DNA of 64,000 nucleotides from CAWDJT01 sp963828705 (lineage in GTDB: Bacteria; Desulfobacterota; Syntrophobacteria; Syntrophobacterales; Syntrophobacteraceae). The notes beneath the pieces were generated by a model that saw only the letters and a list, made by a program, of their open reading frames with translations, did no database searches and had not been told where the DNA came from. The stretch spans positions 1 through 64,000 of the forward strand of contig CAWHGA010000038.1 in assembly GCA_963828705.1 (NCBI GenBank), given 5' to 3'. A program made the position numbers and the translations under genes. Below, one piece after another: positions 27,782 through 36,503 of this stretch (positions are counted from its first letter, which is position 1; every line of letters starts with the position of its first letter).

Positions 27782-27967
27782 ATGTTTAAGGTTACTGTTG
27801 AAAAGGACAAGTGTACCGGCGATGCCGAATGCGTAGATGTATGTCCCGTAGATGTTTTTGAACTGGTGGATGGCAAAGCTGATCCGGTAAATGAGGACGA
27901 ATGCCTGGGGTGTGAAAGCTGTGTGGAAGTGTGTGAGTCAAACGCCATCACAGTTGAGGAAGTCTAG
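27782..27967 (+). CDS. Ferredoxin of the D. africanus FdIII type (Asp-ligated cluster I)
   Basis: 61 residues with AGAAGGAG upstream. Two cluster motifs are present. Cluster I reads CTGDAECVDVCP, with Asp14 in place of the usual second cysteine, exactly as in Desulfovibrio africanus ferredoxin III, where the site interconverts between [3Fe-4S] and [4Fe-4S] or binds other metals. Cluster II is a standard CLGCESCVEVC (Cys41, 44, 47, 51). It is cytoplasmic and acidic. Its place at the end of the dsr cluster suggests a role as electron carrier for sulfite reduction or a connected Hdr/Qmo module. Followed directly by the shared terminator. Confidence 0.92.
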   Translation: MFKVTVEKDKCTGDAECVDVCPVDVFELVDGKADPVNEDECLGCESCVEVCESNAITVEEV

Positions 27968-27999
27968 CAGGCCCCCTGCCACGCGGTTCTTAAAGAAAA

Positions 28000-28046
28000 A
28001 ACAAGGCCATCCAAAGGTTGTATCGACTTGGATGGCCTTGTTATTT
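28000..28046. terminator. Bidirectional terminator between the ferredoxin gene and cytochrome c3
   Basis: A 15-bp perfect stem (28000-28014 with 28028-28042, 13-base loop) is flanked by TTATTT on the plus side and by a run of A (27992-28000, T on the minus strand) on the other. It can end both the dsr transcript and the convergent cytochrome transcript. Confidence 0.85.
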
Positions 28047-28106
28047 GAGCTGCTTGTGACTGCCGCCAGCCGTTCGGCTAACGGAGCCGGATCTCAAAAC
28101 AACCCG

Positions 28107-28563
28107 CTACTTGTCGTCCTTGCCGGCCTTCGGATGGCATCCAGCACAAGTGACTGGCACCTTGGATTCGGCATGGTCTTTCTTGTACTTCTTGTGACAT
28201 TCCTGGCAGTTGTTATGGAAGGCGAGTTTCAGGTTTAGCTTCTGCTGGTCGGGCGGAAGCTTCTTTTCCATCTGTACGGTGGGTTCGTTATGGCATTCCT
28301 GGCACTTCTTGACCGCATCGCCTTCTTTCCAAACATTCTTGCCATCCTTGATGTCGTGGTGACACTCGGTACAAGCGACCTTGTATTCCTCGGCATGTTT
28401 CTTGTGGGTCAGAGTTACCGGCCCCTTGGTCACTTGCGGCCAGAGCGTGGCCTGGATGGTGATGGTGTCTGGCAGCCTGCTGTTTGTCGGCAGCACTCAC
28501 AGCCCAGGCGGCAGTGCAAACAAACATTGCTACCATGATCAATGACAACCATTTTCGCTTCAT
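28107..28563 (-). CDS. Tetraheme cytochrome c3 (one frameshift)
   Basis: About 151 residues including a signal peptide (MKRKWLSLIMVAMFVCTAAW). Four CXXCH heme sites are visible: CTECH, CQECH, CQECH and CAGCH. Additional histidines (THKKH, HHD, FHNN) can serve as sixth ligands, as in class III cytochromes c3. It is periplasmic and normally shuttles electrons from hydrogenases or formate dehydrogenase to membrane complexes. One extra base near 28466 separates the signal peptide segment from LPDTITIQATLWPQVTKGPV. It is transcribed from the promoter at 28652-28681 and ends at the shared terminator. Confidence 0.92.
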
Positions 28564-28651
28564 CTTGATTGGTCACCCCCTTTCCTCTGTTGGGTATGGA
28601 TCTCCATTACAGCATAGTACATTACTTGCGAAATCCGCTTAGCACCTGGCA

Positions 28652-28681
28652 CTATAGTGAAAGTATTCTCTTGTTGTCAAG
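28652..28681 (-). promoter_or_regulatory. Sigma70-type promoter of cytochrome c3
   Basis: Reading the minus strand, TTGACA (28681-28676) is followed after 18 bases by TATAGT (28657-28652), about 90 bases before the start codon. The -10 box lies inside a perfect 10-bp palindrome, CACTATAGTG (28651-28660). Confidence 0.7.
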
Positions 28682-28875
28682 CTGGTTTTGGAGGCTTTTG
28701 ACGAGTGCTGACCAAGGGTTTGCGGACGTGCCCGGAAGTTGGTTGTGGCGACCGGAGCATTGTGTTATGAATGGGCTACGGAAAAGGGTGTCATCGTGAC
28801 CGGCCAGATGGAACTGGTCGAGTGCCTGTGTTTCCAGAATGTGTGAGCAATCAGAATCACCAGAGGGAGGGTATC

Positions 28876-29157
28876 ATGCTATTCTTAGGCATTTTCACGT
28901 ATGCTCCGGAAGATCGGGATCAGGTGATCCAAAGGCGCCTGGAGACCATCAACAAGGATCAAGGCGTAGAAATAAAGGGTGAATGGTTTGATATTTCCGG
29001 GCACAGGGTATTTCGGTTGTTCGAATGCGATGATGACGGTCATCTTGCTGCGTCAACCTTCTTTTGGGGGGATCTTGGGGTGGCCGAGATCATTCCGGTC
29101 ATGGAAACGCAACGGGCTCTGAAGCTTCTCAAGAAGTTTTCTCGCAAGAGTGCCTGA
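28876..29157 (+). CDS. DUF3303 family small protein
   Basis: 93 residues. ATG 28876 follows GAGGGAGGGTATC, a strong ribosome site; the open frame upstream to 28771 looks non-coding. The sequence LFLGIFTYAPEDRDQVIQRR, GHRVFRLFECDD and WGDLGVAEIIPVMETQRALK fits DUF3303, a ferredoxin-like alpha/beta dimer fold related to stress-responsive dimeric barrels. Function unknown. It lies alone between the cytochrome promoter and the cobalamin riboswitch. Confidence 0.75.
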   Translation: MLFLGIFTYAPEDRDQVIQRRLETINKDQGVEIKGEWFDISGHRVFRLFECDDDGHLAASTFFWGDLGVAEIIPVMETQRALKLLKKFSRKSA

Positions 29158-29319
29158 AGAAAAGATGCGAATACAGCTATCTCCTGCCGCCAAGGCATGA
29201 GTATTGCGGCTATGGGGATTGCGAGTGAAGGTCTTCGACAATTCAGGACCGTTTGCTGCAGGGAGGTCAACCGGGGATAGGACCTAACAAGCCATTCCCA
29301 GCCAGAAATGCGAAGCGAT

Positions 29320-29505
29320 TTTCACGGTGTTTGACAGGGAAGGCGGTGGGATTCCGCTACGTGTGGCCGGCGCTGTGAGCGGGGATGAAATCTGAAGAAA
29401 TGCCACTGTTTCCGGACCATCAATTAGGTTTGATGGAGTGAAATGGGAAGGCTCAGAGAGTAAGCTGATCCGTCAGTCAGAAGACCTGCCGTGAAAATTA
29501 GTCCC
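29320..29505 (+). promoter_or_regulatory. Cobalamin (AdoCbl) riboswitch
   Basis: The conserved blocks appear in order: GGGAAGGCGGTGGGATTCCG (29338-29357), a GCTGTGAGCGGGGA segment (29372-29385), GCCACTG (29402-29408), GGGAAGG (29445-29451), and the B12-box AGTCAGAAGACCTGCC (29475-29490). It lies directly ahead of cobT and is followed by an intrinsic terminator, which indicates control by transcription termination when adenosylcobalamin binds. Confidence 0.88.
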
Positions 29506-29564
29506 AGGGTGTCGCGCTATGGTCGGCAGCTCTGGGTTGTGCGTGATTGCTGATGCCATGAGGC

Positions 29565-29604
29565 AATCCTTCAGGATCTATCAGGTCTTGAAGGATTTTT
29601 TTTT
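29565..29604 (+). terminator. Riboswitch-associated intrinsic terminator
   Basis: AATCCTTCA (29565-29573) pairs with TGAAGGATT (29589-29597) over a 15-base loop, and a run of T (29596-29604) follows. It sits between the cobalamin riboswitch and cobT, the expected position for a ligand-controlled expression platform. Confidence 0.8.
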
Positions 29605-29646
29605 GAGGCACGGGCGTGACTTGAAACAAGCAAAGAGGTCTTGAGC

Positions 29647-30708
29647 ATGATGGAATTCCGGGAACTACTGACGCTAATTGAACCAGCATCGACGACCTGG
29701 GAAGGCAAAGCCTGGGAGCGGCTGCGATCGCAGATTCGGCCGCGCGGCTCCCTGGGTTTGCTAGAATCTATGGCGGCGCGTCTTGCCGCCATATCCGAAA
29801 CACTGACGCCGACGCTGGACAAAAAGTTGATTTTGACCATGGCTGGCGATCATGGCGTGGCGGCTGAAGGGGTCAGTGCCTTTCCACAAGAGGTCACGGC
29901 GCAAATGGTGTTCAGCTTTATTCAGGGCTGGGCGTCGATCAATGTGCTGGCCAGGCATGTGGGGGCCGAAGTCCGGGTTGTGGATTGCGGCGTGGCCAGC
30001 GACCTGCCGCCGGACTGGCCGGTCATTCATCGCAAGCTTGGCAAGGGTACGGCCAATATCGTTCAGGGTCCGGCCATGAGCCGCGAACAGGCCATAGCAG
30101 GCCTTTGCCTGGGGGCGGAGCTGGTTCTGACGGCCAAAAAGCAGGAGGGTTTCCAGATATTTGCCACTGGAGACATGGGCATTGCCAACACCACTCCTTC
30201 CACCGCGATCGTTGCGGCCTTCAGCGGCAAGTCGGTAGCAGCACTTACCGGGCGAGGGACCGGAATTGACGATCAGACCTGGGAGCATAAGATCGCCGTG
30301 ATTGAGAAGGCGCTTCAGGTAAACAACCCCAATTCAGAGGATCCACTGGACGTATTGGCCAAGGTGGGCGGCTTCGAGATTGCTGCACTGGCGGGAGCTG
30401 TACTCGGGGCTGCTGCTGCCAAGGCACCAGTGGTATGCGACGGCTTCATTGCCACGGCTGGTGCCTTGGTCGCTTGCCGATTGGTACCGGCGGCGCGCGA
30501 TTATCTGTTTGTCTCTCACCGCAGTCAGGAAGTAGGGCACACCACCATGACCGAACTGCTGGACCTCGAACCGATATTGGATTTGCAGATGCGTTTGGGA
30601 GAAGGAACCGGGGCGGCACTGGCGATGAACATTGTGGATGCTTCTGCCAAGGTGCTTCGGGACATCAAGACCTTTGCTGAGGCCGGAGTTACCGACACAG
30701 GACATTAG
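29647..30708 (+). CDS. cobT: Nicotinate-nucleotide-dimethylbenzimidazole phosphoribosyltransferase
   Basis: 353 residues, intact. CobT makes alpha-ribazole phosphate from nicotinate mononucleotide and dimethylbenzimidazole for the lower ligand of cobalamin. Family motifs are RPRGSLGLLE, MAGDHGVAAEGVSAFPQEVT, FATGDMGIANTTPSTAI, VCDGFIATAGALVA and the catalytic-Glu segment LGEGTGAALAM. ATG 29647 has AGAGG upstream. Expression is under the cobalamin riboswitch just upstream. Other cobalamin genes are not in the window. Confidence 0.95.
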   Translation: MMEFRELLTLIEPASTTWEGKAWERLRSQIRPRGSLGLLESMAARLAAISETLTPTLDKKLILTMAGDHGVAAEGVSAFPQEVTAQMVFSFIQGWASINVLARHVGAEVRVVDCGVASDLPPDWPVIHRKLGKGTANIVQGPAMSREQAIAGLCLGAELVLTAKKQEGFQIFATGDMGIANTTPSTAIVAAFSGKSVAALTGRGTGIDDQTWEHKIAVIEKALQVNNPNSEDPLDVLAKVGGFEIAALAGAVLGAAAAKAPVVCDGFIATAGALVACRLVPAARDYLFVSHRSQEVGHTTMTELLDLEPILDLQMRLGEGTGAALAMNIVDASAKVLRDIKTFAEAGVTDTGH

Positions 30709-30905
30709 CAGGGGGAAGCCCTGGGCAGGCGTGGCAGGGCAGGGGAGCACCGTTTGACATCCGATCATGGACAGTCGACGGCCCTGAAGCGTACGATGAC
30801 TCGTCGCGAACTGGGCTGGACGGCATGACCTCTCCCAGACTGAAGGACAGGCTTCCGATGAGCAGATCGCCTGCCCACCTTCACGGTGAAGGGACGAATG
30901 CCAGC

Positions 30906-31361
30906 CTAAGTCGAGCTCAGCTGCAAACCTTTTTCCAGGGCCAGAATACGTTCCAGAAGAGGCTGAGGAAAGGCGGAGCGGTGTTGCTGGCGGTAGTCGT
31001 AAGCAACCACGATGGCCGTCCCGCTGGCCGCCAGTTTCCCTTTTCTATTGCTGTATATGATGTGTTCTTGGTGGATCTCGGTTTCGGTGAGGTGAACAGT
31101 GCGACAACCGACTCGAATAGTATCGGGATAGCGCAGGGGTCTGATGAAGCGGCATGAAGTCGCCGCCAGTATGGGACCGATGCCGGTTGTTTGCTGTACC
31201 TGGTAGAGGTTGAGCTGATCGGCATAGGCTATGCGGGAGCTTTCGAAATAGCGGAAATACATCACATTGTTGACGTGTTGGTAGGCGTCCATATCGCCCC
31301 ACAGCACGGGGAGATCGATGACCACGGGGAAATCGCTGAGATCGGGCATTTCGGCAGTCAT
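30906..31361 (-). CDS. Hotdog-fold acyl-CoA thioesterase (4HBT family)
   Basis: About 151 residues. ATG 31361 has AAGGA six bases upstream. The 4-hydroxybenzoyl-CoA thioesterase signature is clear: LWGDMDAYQHVNNVMYFRYF, with the catalytic Asp near the N-terminus, followed by FIRPLRYPDTIRVGCRT. It should hydrolyse cytoplasmic acyl-CoA esters; the acyl group is unknown. It is divergent from a second, different thioesterase at 31599, so two hotdog enzymes sit back to back. Confidence 0.85.
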   Translation of the reverse strand: MTAEMPDLSDFPVVIDLPVLWGDMDAYQHVNNVMYFRYFESSRIAYADQLNLYQVQQTTGIGPILAATSCRFIRPLRYPDTIRVGCRTVHLTETEIHQEHIIYSNRKGKLAASGTAIVVAYDYRQQHRSAFPQPLLERILALEKGLQLSST

Positions 31362-31598
31362 GGTCAATCCTTGCACCGATTTAATTGGCGTGCGGTCTCC
31401 AATGCCTCATCTACTGCAGTGTGAGGGGCAGTGTGACGGTTTGAGCCGAAGCATGGCATGCTTCTCAGCCAATGTCAAAGTCCATCTGCACCCTTTACGT
31501 ACCATCCCCTGATGGTGTAGAGAACCCACAGCTGCATCGGAGTCAGATTTTACTGCCCTGGCGTCGAGACCGCACTCACCATATGAAGAGAGGTTTGG

Positions 31599-32054
31599 AT
31601 GGATTGCATTGAAGAACTGGGTGGGCAATGGGTTGAGGTCCCCATCACTGTTCGCTTTGGTGACACGGATCCGTATGGGGTCGTGTATTTCGCTTCCTAT
31701 TTTCGTTACTGTCACCACGGCATTGAGGAGTTCTTTCGAACCCTGGGGTTTCAGCCTCAGAAATTGTTTCGCAATCAGGAGGAAGGTTACGGGCTTCCTA
31801 TTGTCGGGGCCACCTGTGATTTCCTGCGTCCGGTGAAATACGGCGATCGGCTGCGGTTGGCGGTATCGATCATGCGGCTGAAGGAGAAGGCTGTTACCTT
31901 TGGGTTTCATTTTTACCCCACTGATGGCGGTGAACTTGTGGCCCGTGGTCAGGCAACCATTGTGGCTATTGACCGGAGTTGGCGGTCTCGATCTTTGCCT
32001 GAGACCCTGCGCCAGGCCTTGATGCCTTACCTGGCCCCAAGGGAGAATCCCTGA
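31599..32054 (+). CDS. Acyl-CoA thioesterase of the YbgC/4HBT type
   Basis: 151 residues with AGAGAGG upstream of ATG 31599. The catalytic segment is VRFGDTDPYGVVYFASYFRY, and the second conserved strand is DFLRPVKYGDRLRLAVSI. It belongs to the same superfamily as the gene at 30906 but is clearly a different subfamily. The next gene, on the same strand, is the DUF39 protein 175 bases downstream. Substrate not deducible. Confidence 0.85.
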   Translation: MDCIEELGGQWVEVPITVRFGDTDPYGVVYFASYFRYCHHGIEEFFRTLGFQPQKLFRNQEEGYGLPIVGATCDFLRPVKYGDRLRLAVSIMRLKEKAVTFGFHFYPTDGGELVARGQATIVAIDRSWRSRSLPETLRQALMPYLAPRENP

Positions 32055-32228
32055 GTTGGTCTGGTATGGTGGTCCACCTGCATTTCATTTGACACAAACC
32101 GATCACGTCCTCTAGAACAAATCCTCAACAGTGCTGGGCTAATAGGTCCTGAAGGATTCCGATCAGAGGTCTTTTCCAATGCAGCTCGGCGTTTGAGGTG
32201 AGAGAAGAAGCCAAAAGAGGTGTTGGTT

Positions 32229-33416
32229 ATGGGATCGCATGCAGTTCAAAAGAGCTACCAGGAGATCAATGAGAAAATCCGCAAAGGTCTGGCAGTGGTG
32301 GTCACTGCGGAGGAGATGATTGGTATTGTGAGGAGCAAAGGCCCGGTCAAAGCAGCCAGAGAAGTGGACGTGGTGACCACTGGGACCTTCGCCCCGATGT
32401 GTTCTTCGGGCGCTTTCATCAATTTTGGACACACCAATCCCCCAACCAAAGCCTCCCGGGTATGGCTCAACGATGTCCCCGCCTATGGCGGTTTGGCCGC
32501 GGTGGATATCTACCTAGGTGTTACCGAACCTGCCTTCGACGATCCATTGAACAAGGTCCATCCTGGCGCCTTCGAATATGGCGGTGGGCATGTCATTCAT
32601 GACTTGGTGGCGGGAAAAGCGGTGCGGTTGCGAGCGGAAGCCTATGGGACCGACTGTTATCCCAATCGGCAGATGGAAAGGATGGTCACCTTGACGGAAC
32701 TGCCCTACGCGGTCCTGTGCAACCCGCGCAATGCCTATCAGAACTATAACTGTGCCGTGAATCTCTCACAGAAGACCATCTATACCTACATGGGCACTCT
32801 CAAACCGCGGCTCGGCAATGCCAACTATTCCACGTCGGGACAGTTGAGCCCGCTGCTCAACGATCCCTACTACCTTACCCTGGGTTTGGGGACCCGGATC
32901 TTCCTTGGTGGGGCTCAGGGCTATGTGGTCTGGCACGGGTCGCAGCATAAACCCGATGTGGCACGGCTGCCGAACGGGGTCCCTCGTGCTCCGGCAGGTA
33001 CCCTCATGGTGATGGGCGACTTGAAGGAGATGCAGCCTCGCTGGCTTATTGGGGTGAGCATGCAGGGTTACGGTTGCTCCCTGTCTCTAGGCTTGGGTAT
33101 TCCCATCCCGATCCTCAACGAGGAATTGGCGGCCCACACCGGAGTAGCCGATGAGGACATCGTGACGCAGGTTAAAGACTATAGCTTCAAACAATCGGAG
33201 CCGCTCGCGGAAGTGAGCTACGCTCAATTGCGATCGGGTACTATACGCATCGAGGGCAAGGATGTCCCCACTGTGCCGCTGTCCAGCTACGTTCGGGCCA
33301 AAGAGATCGCCGAAATTCTCAAGGGCTGGATTCAGAAGGGGGAGTTTTTGCTGGGTGAACCGCAACATCCGCTCCCTACGACTGCCGTGCAACCGGCAAC
33401 CAACTTTGTGAGCTGA
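32229..33416 (+). CDS. Homocysteine biosynthesis protein (DUF39/HcyBio)
   Basis: 395 residues, intact. This family converts aspartate semialdehyde and sulfide to homocysteine in methanogens and sulfate reducers lacking the standard route. Recognisable parts are EINEKIRKGLAVVVTAEEM, the Cys-bearing TTGTFAPMCSSGAFINFGH, EYGGGHVIHDLVAGKAVRLR, and GGAQGYVVWHGSQHKP. ATG 32229 has AAGAGGTG upstream. The C-terminus has no CBS pair or added ferredoxin domain, so it is the short form. It starts a plus-strand run with larE and a PP-loop protein, all concerned with sulfur insertion. Confidence 0.85.
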   Translation: MGSHAVQKSYQEINEKIRKGLAVVVTAEEMIGIVRSKGPVKAAREVDVVTTGTFAPMCSSGAFINFGHTNPPTKASRVWLNDVPAYGGLAAVDIYLGVTEPAFDDPLNKVHPGAFEYGGGHVIHDLVAGKAVRLRAEAYGTDCYPNRQMERMVTLTELPYAVLCNPRNAYQNYNCAVNLSQKTIYTYMGTLKPRLGNANYSTSGQLSPLLNDPYYLTLGLGTRIFLGGAQGYVVWHGSQHKPDVARLPNGVPRAPAGTLMVMGDLKEMQPRWLIGVSMQGYGCSLSLGLGIPIPILNEELAAHTGVADEDIVTQVKDYSFKQSEPLAEVSYAQLRSGTIRIEGKDVPTVPLSSYVRAKEIAEILKGWIQKGEFLLGEPQHPLPTTAVQPATNFVS

Positions 33417-33575
33417 TAGCTGCTTGTCATGGGATGAACTCCGGTCGGGGGCCCTGGTAACCTGTCCACTGGCTACGACGGTCTTTTTCATCAGGTTCTT
33501 TCCCGCTGCCACGCTAACCATAGAACCCTCTCCCGCAGTCGAAGAACTCGGAAGCCAAGGTCCTTGGGATATGCC

Positions 33576-34457
33576 ATGAGTGATTTACTTGACCATATGC
33601 GGGTGCCGCCGGCGCGCCGAGTCGAATGGCAGGCGCTGAGCCGTGAATTGACGCCGTTTGACCGTATGGCGATGGCATACTCTGGGGGAGTGGATAGCAC
33701 CTTTCTGTTGTGGTTTGCCGCTAAGGTGCTGCGGAAGAAGATCTTGCCGATATTGGTGGTTTCTCCCATGGTGAGCGGGCGCGAGTGTGCCGCGGCGCGG
33801 GAAACGGCGCGGCAATTGGGTTTTGTGCTGGAGGAATTGTCAGTTGATGTGCTGAGCAATACTGAGGTTGCCGGAAACCCCAGGAATCGTTGCTATGTCT
33901 GCAAACGAGCGATGTTTGTGGCCATGATGGATTTGACCCAAAGACAGGGGTATTCCGTTATCCTGGACGGAACTAATGTCGATGACCTCTCTCAGTATCG
34001 TCCTGGCCTGCTGGCGCTGCAGGAATTGGGCGTGTTGAGCCCCCTCGCCAGTTCTAGAATGACTAAGACAGCCATCAGAGAGCTGAGCCGCTTGGCAGGT
34101 CTTCCCACCTGGAACAAACCCAGTCAGGCCTGCCTGGCTACCCGAGTCCCTTATGGGGTTGGCCTCAGTGGCGAGCTGCTGGGGCGTATCGAGCGTGCCG
34201 AAGCATATCTGTTGGATTTGGGGTGTACTCAGGTCCGGGTTCGGGTTCACGACCAGGTGGCCCGTATTGAACTTAATCCGGAAGATTTCCCGTTGCTGGT
34301 TGAACCTGCCAGCAGACGCCAGGTTGTCGAACACTTCAACCAGTTGGGGTTCATCCAGGTGAGCCTGGATTTGGCTGGATATCGCAGTGGCAGCATTGAC
34401 ATTGACTCAGTCGGAGGTCTCCCATTGCCGAAAGGGATATTGCAGCAGCAGGGATGA
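33576..34457 (+). CDS. larE: LarE-type ATP-dependent sacrificial sulfur transferase
   Basis: 293 residues, intact. LarE adenylates a nicotinate-derived dinucleotide carboxylate and, in Lactobacillus, donates sulfur from its own cysteine to make the lactate racemase nickel-pincer cofactor. The PP-loop is MAYSGGVDSTFLL. The sacrificial-Cys region reads KPSQACLATRVPYG, so the cysteine is present; NRCYVCK provides another CxxC. LarB and LarC are not in the window, so a different use of the sulfur-transfer activity is possible. Its TGA overlaps the ATG of the next gene by four bases. Confidence 0.88.
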   Translation: MSDLLDHMRVPPARRVEWQALSRELTPFDRMAMAYSGGVDSTFLLWFAAKVLRKKILPILVVSPMVSGRECAAARETARQLGFVLEELSVDVLSNTEVAGNPRNRCYVCKRAMFVAMMDLTQRQGYSVILDGTNVDDLSQYRPGLLALQELGVLSPLASSRMTKTAIRELSRLAGLPTWNKPSQACLATRVPYGVGLSGELLGRIERAEAYLLDLGCTQVRVRVHDQVARIELNPEDFPLLVEPASRRQVVEHFNQLGFIQVSLDLAGYRSGSIDIDSVGGLPLPKGILQQQG

Positions 34458-35452
34458 TGACAAAACGAAAAACCAAAGGGATCGGACTTCTTTCTGGGGG
34501 TTTGGATAGCATTCTGGCGGTGAAGGTGTTGCAGGACCAGGGTCTGGATTTGATCGGTATCACCTTTGCCACGCCCTTTTTCCATCCAGAACCGGGGCTG
34601 GCAGCCGGGCGTGCGGCCGGCATTAGTATCCATGTGGTGGATATCACCGAACCGCATCTGAAAATGATGAAGAATCCCCGCTACGGTTTCGGCCGATATA
34701 TGAATCCCTGCATCGATTGCCACGGACTGATGCTGCGGGAGGCGGGCCAGTTCATGGGTATTGAGGGGGCGGATTTTCTGTTTACCGGTGAGGTGCTGGG
34801 GCAGCGTCCTATGAGCCAACGCCGCGACGCCTTGCGGTGCGTGGAGAAGCTTTCGGGTCTGGAAGGGCTGGTTCTTCGACCGCTCAGCGCCAAACTGCTG
34901 CCGCCGACCCTGGTGGAACTTGATAGCCGCGTGGACCGTGACCGCCTGCTGGACATTCAAGGTCGTTCGCGTAAACGCCAGATCGAACTGGCGGCGCACT
35001 ACCAGATTCACGACTATCCCAACCCTGCCGGTGGGTGTCTCCTGACCAAAGACGGTTACGTCAGGAAACTTAAGGATCTGTTGGATAGGAGTGAGAATCC
35101 CAGTCGGCGCGACCTGGAACTGCTCCCAAGGGGCCGCCACTTTCGCCTTCCTGAGGGGAGCAAATGCGTGGTGGGGCGAAGCGAAGCAGACAACACCAGA
35201 CTCCAGGCCCTGCTTGGCTCGGATTGGGTGCGTCTGCAGGTGGAGGGCTATCCCGGGCCGCTGGCGGTGATGCCGCAGTCGGCAGCAGGGTCGGAGGCCG
35301 ATCTGTTGTTAGCGGCAAGAATCGTCACGGCTTACAGCGATGCACCGATGGAATCGCGGGTCACGGTGGAATGGCAGCAGGGTGGTCAACGCCAGCGATT
35401 GCGGGTTGCTAAGGAAGCGACGGCTGAATTTCGGGTGTTCTTGATCCAATAG
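34454..35452 (+). CDS. PP-loop sulfur-transferase-like protein (ThiI/MnmA-related)
   Basis: 332 residues, intact. The N-terminal PP-loop ATPase motif is GIGLLSGGLDSILAVKVL, followed by NPCIDCHGLMLREAG with a CxxC pair and FLFTGEVLGQRPMSQRRDAL, as in tRNA thiolation enzymes. After about residue 215 comes a separate beta-rich domain (LELLPRGRHFRLPEGSKCVV) similar to NFACT-R/DUF814. Start ATG overlaps the larE stop (ATGA), so translation is coupled. It probably thiolates tRNA or another substrate; the real acceptor is unknown. Confidence 0.8.
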   Translation: MMTKRKTKGIGLLSGGLDSILAVKVLQDQGLDLIGITFATPFFHPEPGLAAGRAAGISIHVVDITEPHLKMMKNPRYGFGRYMNPCIDCHGLMLREAGQFMGIEGADFLFTGEVLGQRPMSQRRDALRCVEKLSGLEGLVLRPLSAKLLPPTLVELDSRVDRDRLLDIQGRSRKRQIELAAHYQIHDYPNPAGGCLLTKDGYVRKLKDLLDRSENPSRRDLELLPRGRHFRLPEGSKCVVGRSEADNTRLQALLGSDWVRLQVEGYPGPLAVMPQSAAGSEADLLLAARIVTAYSDAPMESRVTVEWQQGGQRQRLRVAKEATAEFRVFLIQ

Positions 35453-35578
35453 AAATATACCAGTGAAGCAGTTTGACCGCGAGGCAATGCTCGCGGCACC
35501 CAGGCACCCAAGGAAGAAACCTGCAATCGATTTTCCTGTCTTGGGCGGCCGCGACCATCGTGGTTCGCGGAGGTGCCG

Positions 35579-36284
35579 TCAATGCCGGTCTTTGGATTTG
35601 GCCCGGCGCTGAAGTGCAGTGTCGCCGGCAGCTTTCGGAGTTGTGGGCTGAGCGACATAGTCGCATAGGGCCTGCAGTGGGCATTGGCCGCACATTGGTT
35701 TGCGGGCCTGGCAGATACGGCGTCCGTGCAGGATCAGTTGATGGGAGAAGATGACCCAGCGTTCGCTGGGAAGCAACGCCATGAGGTCGGACTCGATCTT
35801 GACGGGATCGTTGTGGTTGGTTAGCCCCAACCGTTGCGTCACCCGGCTCACATGGGTGTCAACCACAACGCCGGGAAGGTGGAAGGCATTGCCGAGGATC
35901 ACGTTCGCGGTCTTGCGGCCGATTCCCGGCAGTTTCACCAGGATCTCCAGATCGGCAGGTACCTCCCCGTTGAACCGTTCCTGCAATTGCCGGCAGCAAG
36001 CCTGAATGTTTTTGGCCTTGTTTCGATAGAAGCCGGTAGAATGAATGGCAGCCTCAAGTTCGTCCAAGGGTGCCTGGGCGTAGCTGGACGCAGTGGGATA
36101 TTTTTTGAAGAGTTCGGGTGTCACCTGATTGACGCGTTCATCCGTGCACTGCGCCGAAAGGATTGTGGCCACCAGCAGTTCCAAGGGATTGCGATAACCT
36201 AGAGTGCAGTGGGCGTCCGGATAGTGCTCGATCGAGAACAGCCTGAACGGCTGCTGCTTTGCTCTGTAAGGCGGATTCGGTCAT
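35579..36284 (-). CDS. nth: Endonuclease III (one frameshift)
   Basis: About 234 residues. This base-excision repair DNA glycosylase/AP lyase removes oxidised pyrimidines. It has the helix-hairpin-helix LPGIGRKTANVILG with catalytic Lys, the catalytic Asp in VVVDTHVSRV, and the C-terminal [4Fe-4S] loop CQARKPMCGQCPLQALC. The N-terminus MTESALQSKAAAVQ begins at ATG 36284; one extra base near 36235 separates it from FSIEHYPDAHCTLGYRNPLE. It converges on the PP-loop gene. Confidence 0.92.
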
Positions 36285-36503
36285 GGTTCCTCTGCTGGTT
36301 TGTTTTTGCATTGGGGGAGAGTAAGCACCAGGGTTTGTAGGTGCCTGGTGCCTTGCTTCAAGCTTCTGCCAACCTCCTCCCCTATGACAAAGATCCCATT
36401 TGATTTCAAGGGGGATGATTCATATAATGAAATTCGATTGGAACATGTGGCTGTGACGATGGCGTGGAACTCGACGTAGCAATTCATTTGAGGAGTGACT
36501 ACG

